A stretch of 16,935 bases of DNA, from positions 1 through 16,935 of the forward strand of contig JAKSBO010000779.1 in NCBI GenBank assembly GCA_022361095.1, written 5' to 3'. This DNA is from Desulfobacterales bacterium (GTDB taxonomy: Bacteria > Desulfobacterota > Desulfobacteria > Desulfobacterales > Desulfobacteraceae). Position numbers and translations under genes: made by a program. Position 1 is the first letter of the stretch; every line of letters begins with the position of its first letter. Positions 16,025-16,935 of the stretch are shown here, in pieces. The notes under the pieces are model-generated. The model did no database searches, was not told the origin of the DNA, and saw only the letters and a list, made by a program, of their open reading frames with translations.

Positions 16025-16935
16025 CTAAAGCCCCCAAACCCACTTGATTCCCAACACCAGGGTAACCAACAGCGCACACACCCCTCCGATGTTCAACACC
16101 AACCCGTTTCGGTACTGTTTTGCCCAATTTTTGTCATTGAGCAGCCATAAAAAAATTCCCACAAAAAGCGGGGTGCCCAAAAAAGAGAGGGCCAGCATGA
16201 TCAATAAAAGATTGACAGGCCTGCCGGTGAGAAAGGCGCCGGGAAGTGCAATGAGGCATCCGGCCAGAATTGTCAGCCGGTACCGGCTGCTTTTAGGCCG
16301 CATATCCCAGTTCATTTTATCCCCAAGCACATAGGCGGCAGCGATAAAGGTGGGCATAATCGTTGAGAACACCGCGCACCAGATGCCTATACAGAAAAAA
16401 CCATGGGCATAGGGCCCTAGAAGCGGCGTAATGGCATCGGCCATTTCAAAAAGGGTATTCACATGGATATCTGCGGGGTGAAGCACGCAGGCACCGGTCA
16501 GGTAGATGGCCGTGCAATAAAGCCCGAATGCGCCAAGAAGAGAAAGGGCTGTATCAAAACGGGCGGTGCCCAGATCCGACACCCCCCACCCTTTCTCATG
16601 CACGGTATACGTCTGCATGGACAAAATGGTTACATGAATGGAACCGCCCATGATCGCGGTCATCATCAAAATTTCAGCTCTTCCGAAATGGGAAAAATCG
16701 GGCCAGAGCCCTTTAACGGCCATGCTCAAGTCCGGCTTTGCGATAAAAAGGGTGCCGATAAAACAGACCACGAGCAAAGAGACAATAAGCTTGCATACCA
16801 TCTCAACAATCCTGTAGCCGCCGTGGGCCACCAGGACATAGAACGCCAGGGTGAACACGATGCCCCACCAGGGCACGGCAAGGCCGGTTACGTATTCGGT
16901 CACGGCAACCAGGACTTTTAAAAGCACCACATTGC
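16025..16935 (-). CDS. Nramp-family-like metal ion transporter (5' truncated by window edge)
   Basis: The frame runs open off the right edge, so the N-terminus (including the TM1 DPGN-type metal site) is missing; GTG at 16930 is internal. About 303 C-terminal residues are visible, with roughly nine hydrophobic helices. The layout fits Nramp: an AHGGYRIVEMVCKLIV segment like TM4-5, WPDFSHFG before TM6, the unwound TM6 site, then EKGWGVSDLGTARFDTALS, and later SFLGTPLFVGIFLWLLND. The TM6 metal motif, normally MPHN in MntH/DMT1, here reads GGSIHVT (nt about 16648-16631), so His is kept but Met-Pro and Asn are not. This places it in a divergent Nramp-related branch, and Mn/Fe specificity should not be assumed. 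It belongs to the inner membrane. Other LeuT-fold carriers are the alternative. Confidence 0.72.
   Translation of the reverse strand, partial: NVVLLKVLVAVTEYVTGLAVPWWGIVFTLAFYVLVAHGGYRIVEMVCKLIVSLLVVCFIGTLFIAKPDLSMAVKGLWPDFSHFGRAEILMMTAIMGGSIHVTILSMQTYTVHEKGWGVSDLGTARFDTALSLLGAFGLYCTAIYLTGACVLHPADIHVNTLFEMADAITPLLGPYAHGFFCIGIWCAVFSTIMPTFIAAAYVLGDKMNWDMRPKSSRYRLTILAGCLIALPGAFLTGRPVNLLLIMLALSFLGTPLFVGIFLWLLNDKNWAKQYRNGLVLNIGGVCALLVTLVLGIKWVWGL

Overview
The window reads as bacterial chromosome of moderate GC. Deltaproteobacterial (Desulfobacterota, Desulfobacter-like) origin is my best guess, from the density of Cache/PAS/GGDEF/EAL and hybrid-kinase signalling proteins and from the style of the long palindromic intergenic repeats. 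This is inference; no rRNA or marker gene is present. I see no tRNA, CRISPR array, intact insertion sequence or phage gene.

Left third (1-7296): a signalling block. A hybrid histidine kinase, cut by the left edge at its H-box, has HisKA, HATPase, two receiver domains and Hpt. It converges on a 953-residue membrane protein with Cache sensor, HAMP, PAS, GGDEF and EAL, both c-di-GMP domains having intact motifs. A secreted family-3 solute-binding protein follows, convergent with a cytoplasmic coiled-coil GGDEF protein.

Middle (7297-10031): an 858-bp gene-free stretch holds inverted repeats, a short tandem repeat and a terminator-like hairpin. Then come a secreted YiiX-like (permuted papain/NlpC fold) protein and an acyl-CoA thioesterase II gene (tesB) broken by a single-base frameshift near 9460.

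Right part (10047-16935), all on the minus strand: in transcription order from the right, an Nramp-type metal transporter cut by the right edge, arfB ribosome rescue factor (TTG start), an unrecognised 801-residue protein with an HELTH motif, phosphatidylserine decarboxylase, a coupled Lgt-like polytopic membrane protein whose active-site His position is Val, and a small membrane protein.

Three palindromic elements (8908-8960, 10470-10593, 15884-16024) form one modular repeat family. Each sits 0-9 nt after a stop codon. The most interesting observations are this repeat family, the psd/Lgt-like pair with the HELTH protein upstream, and the non-canonical TM6 of the Nramp protein.
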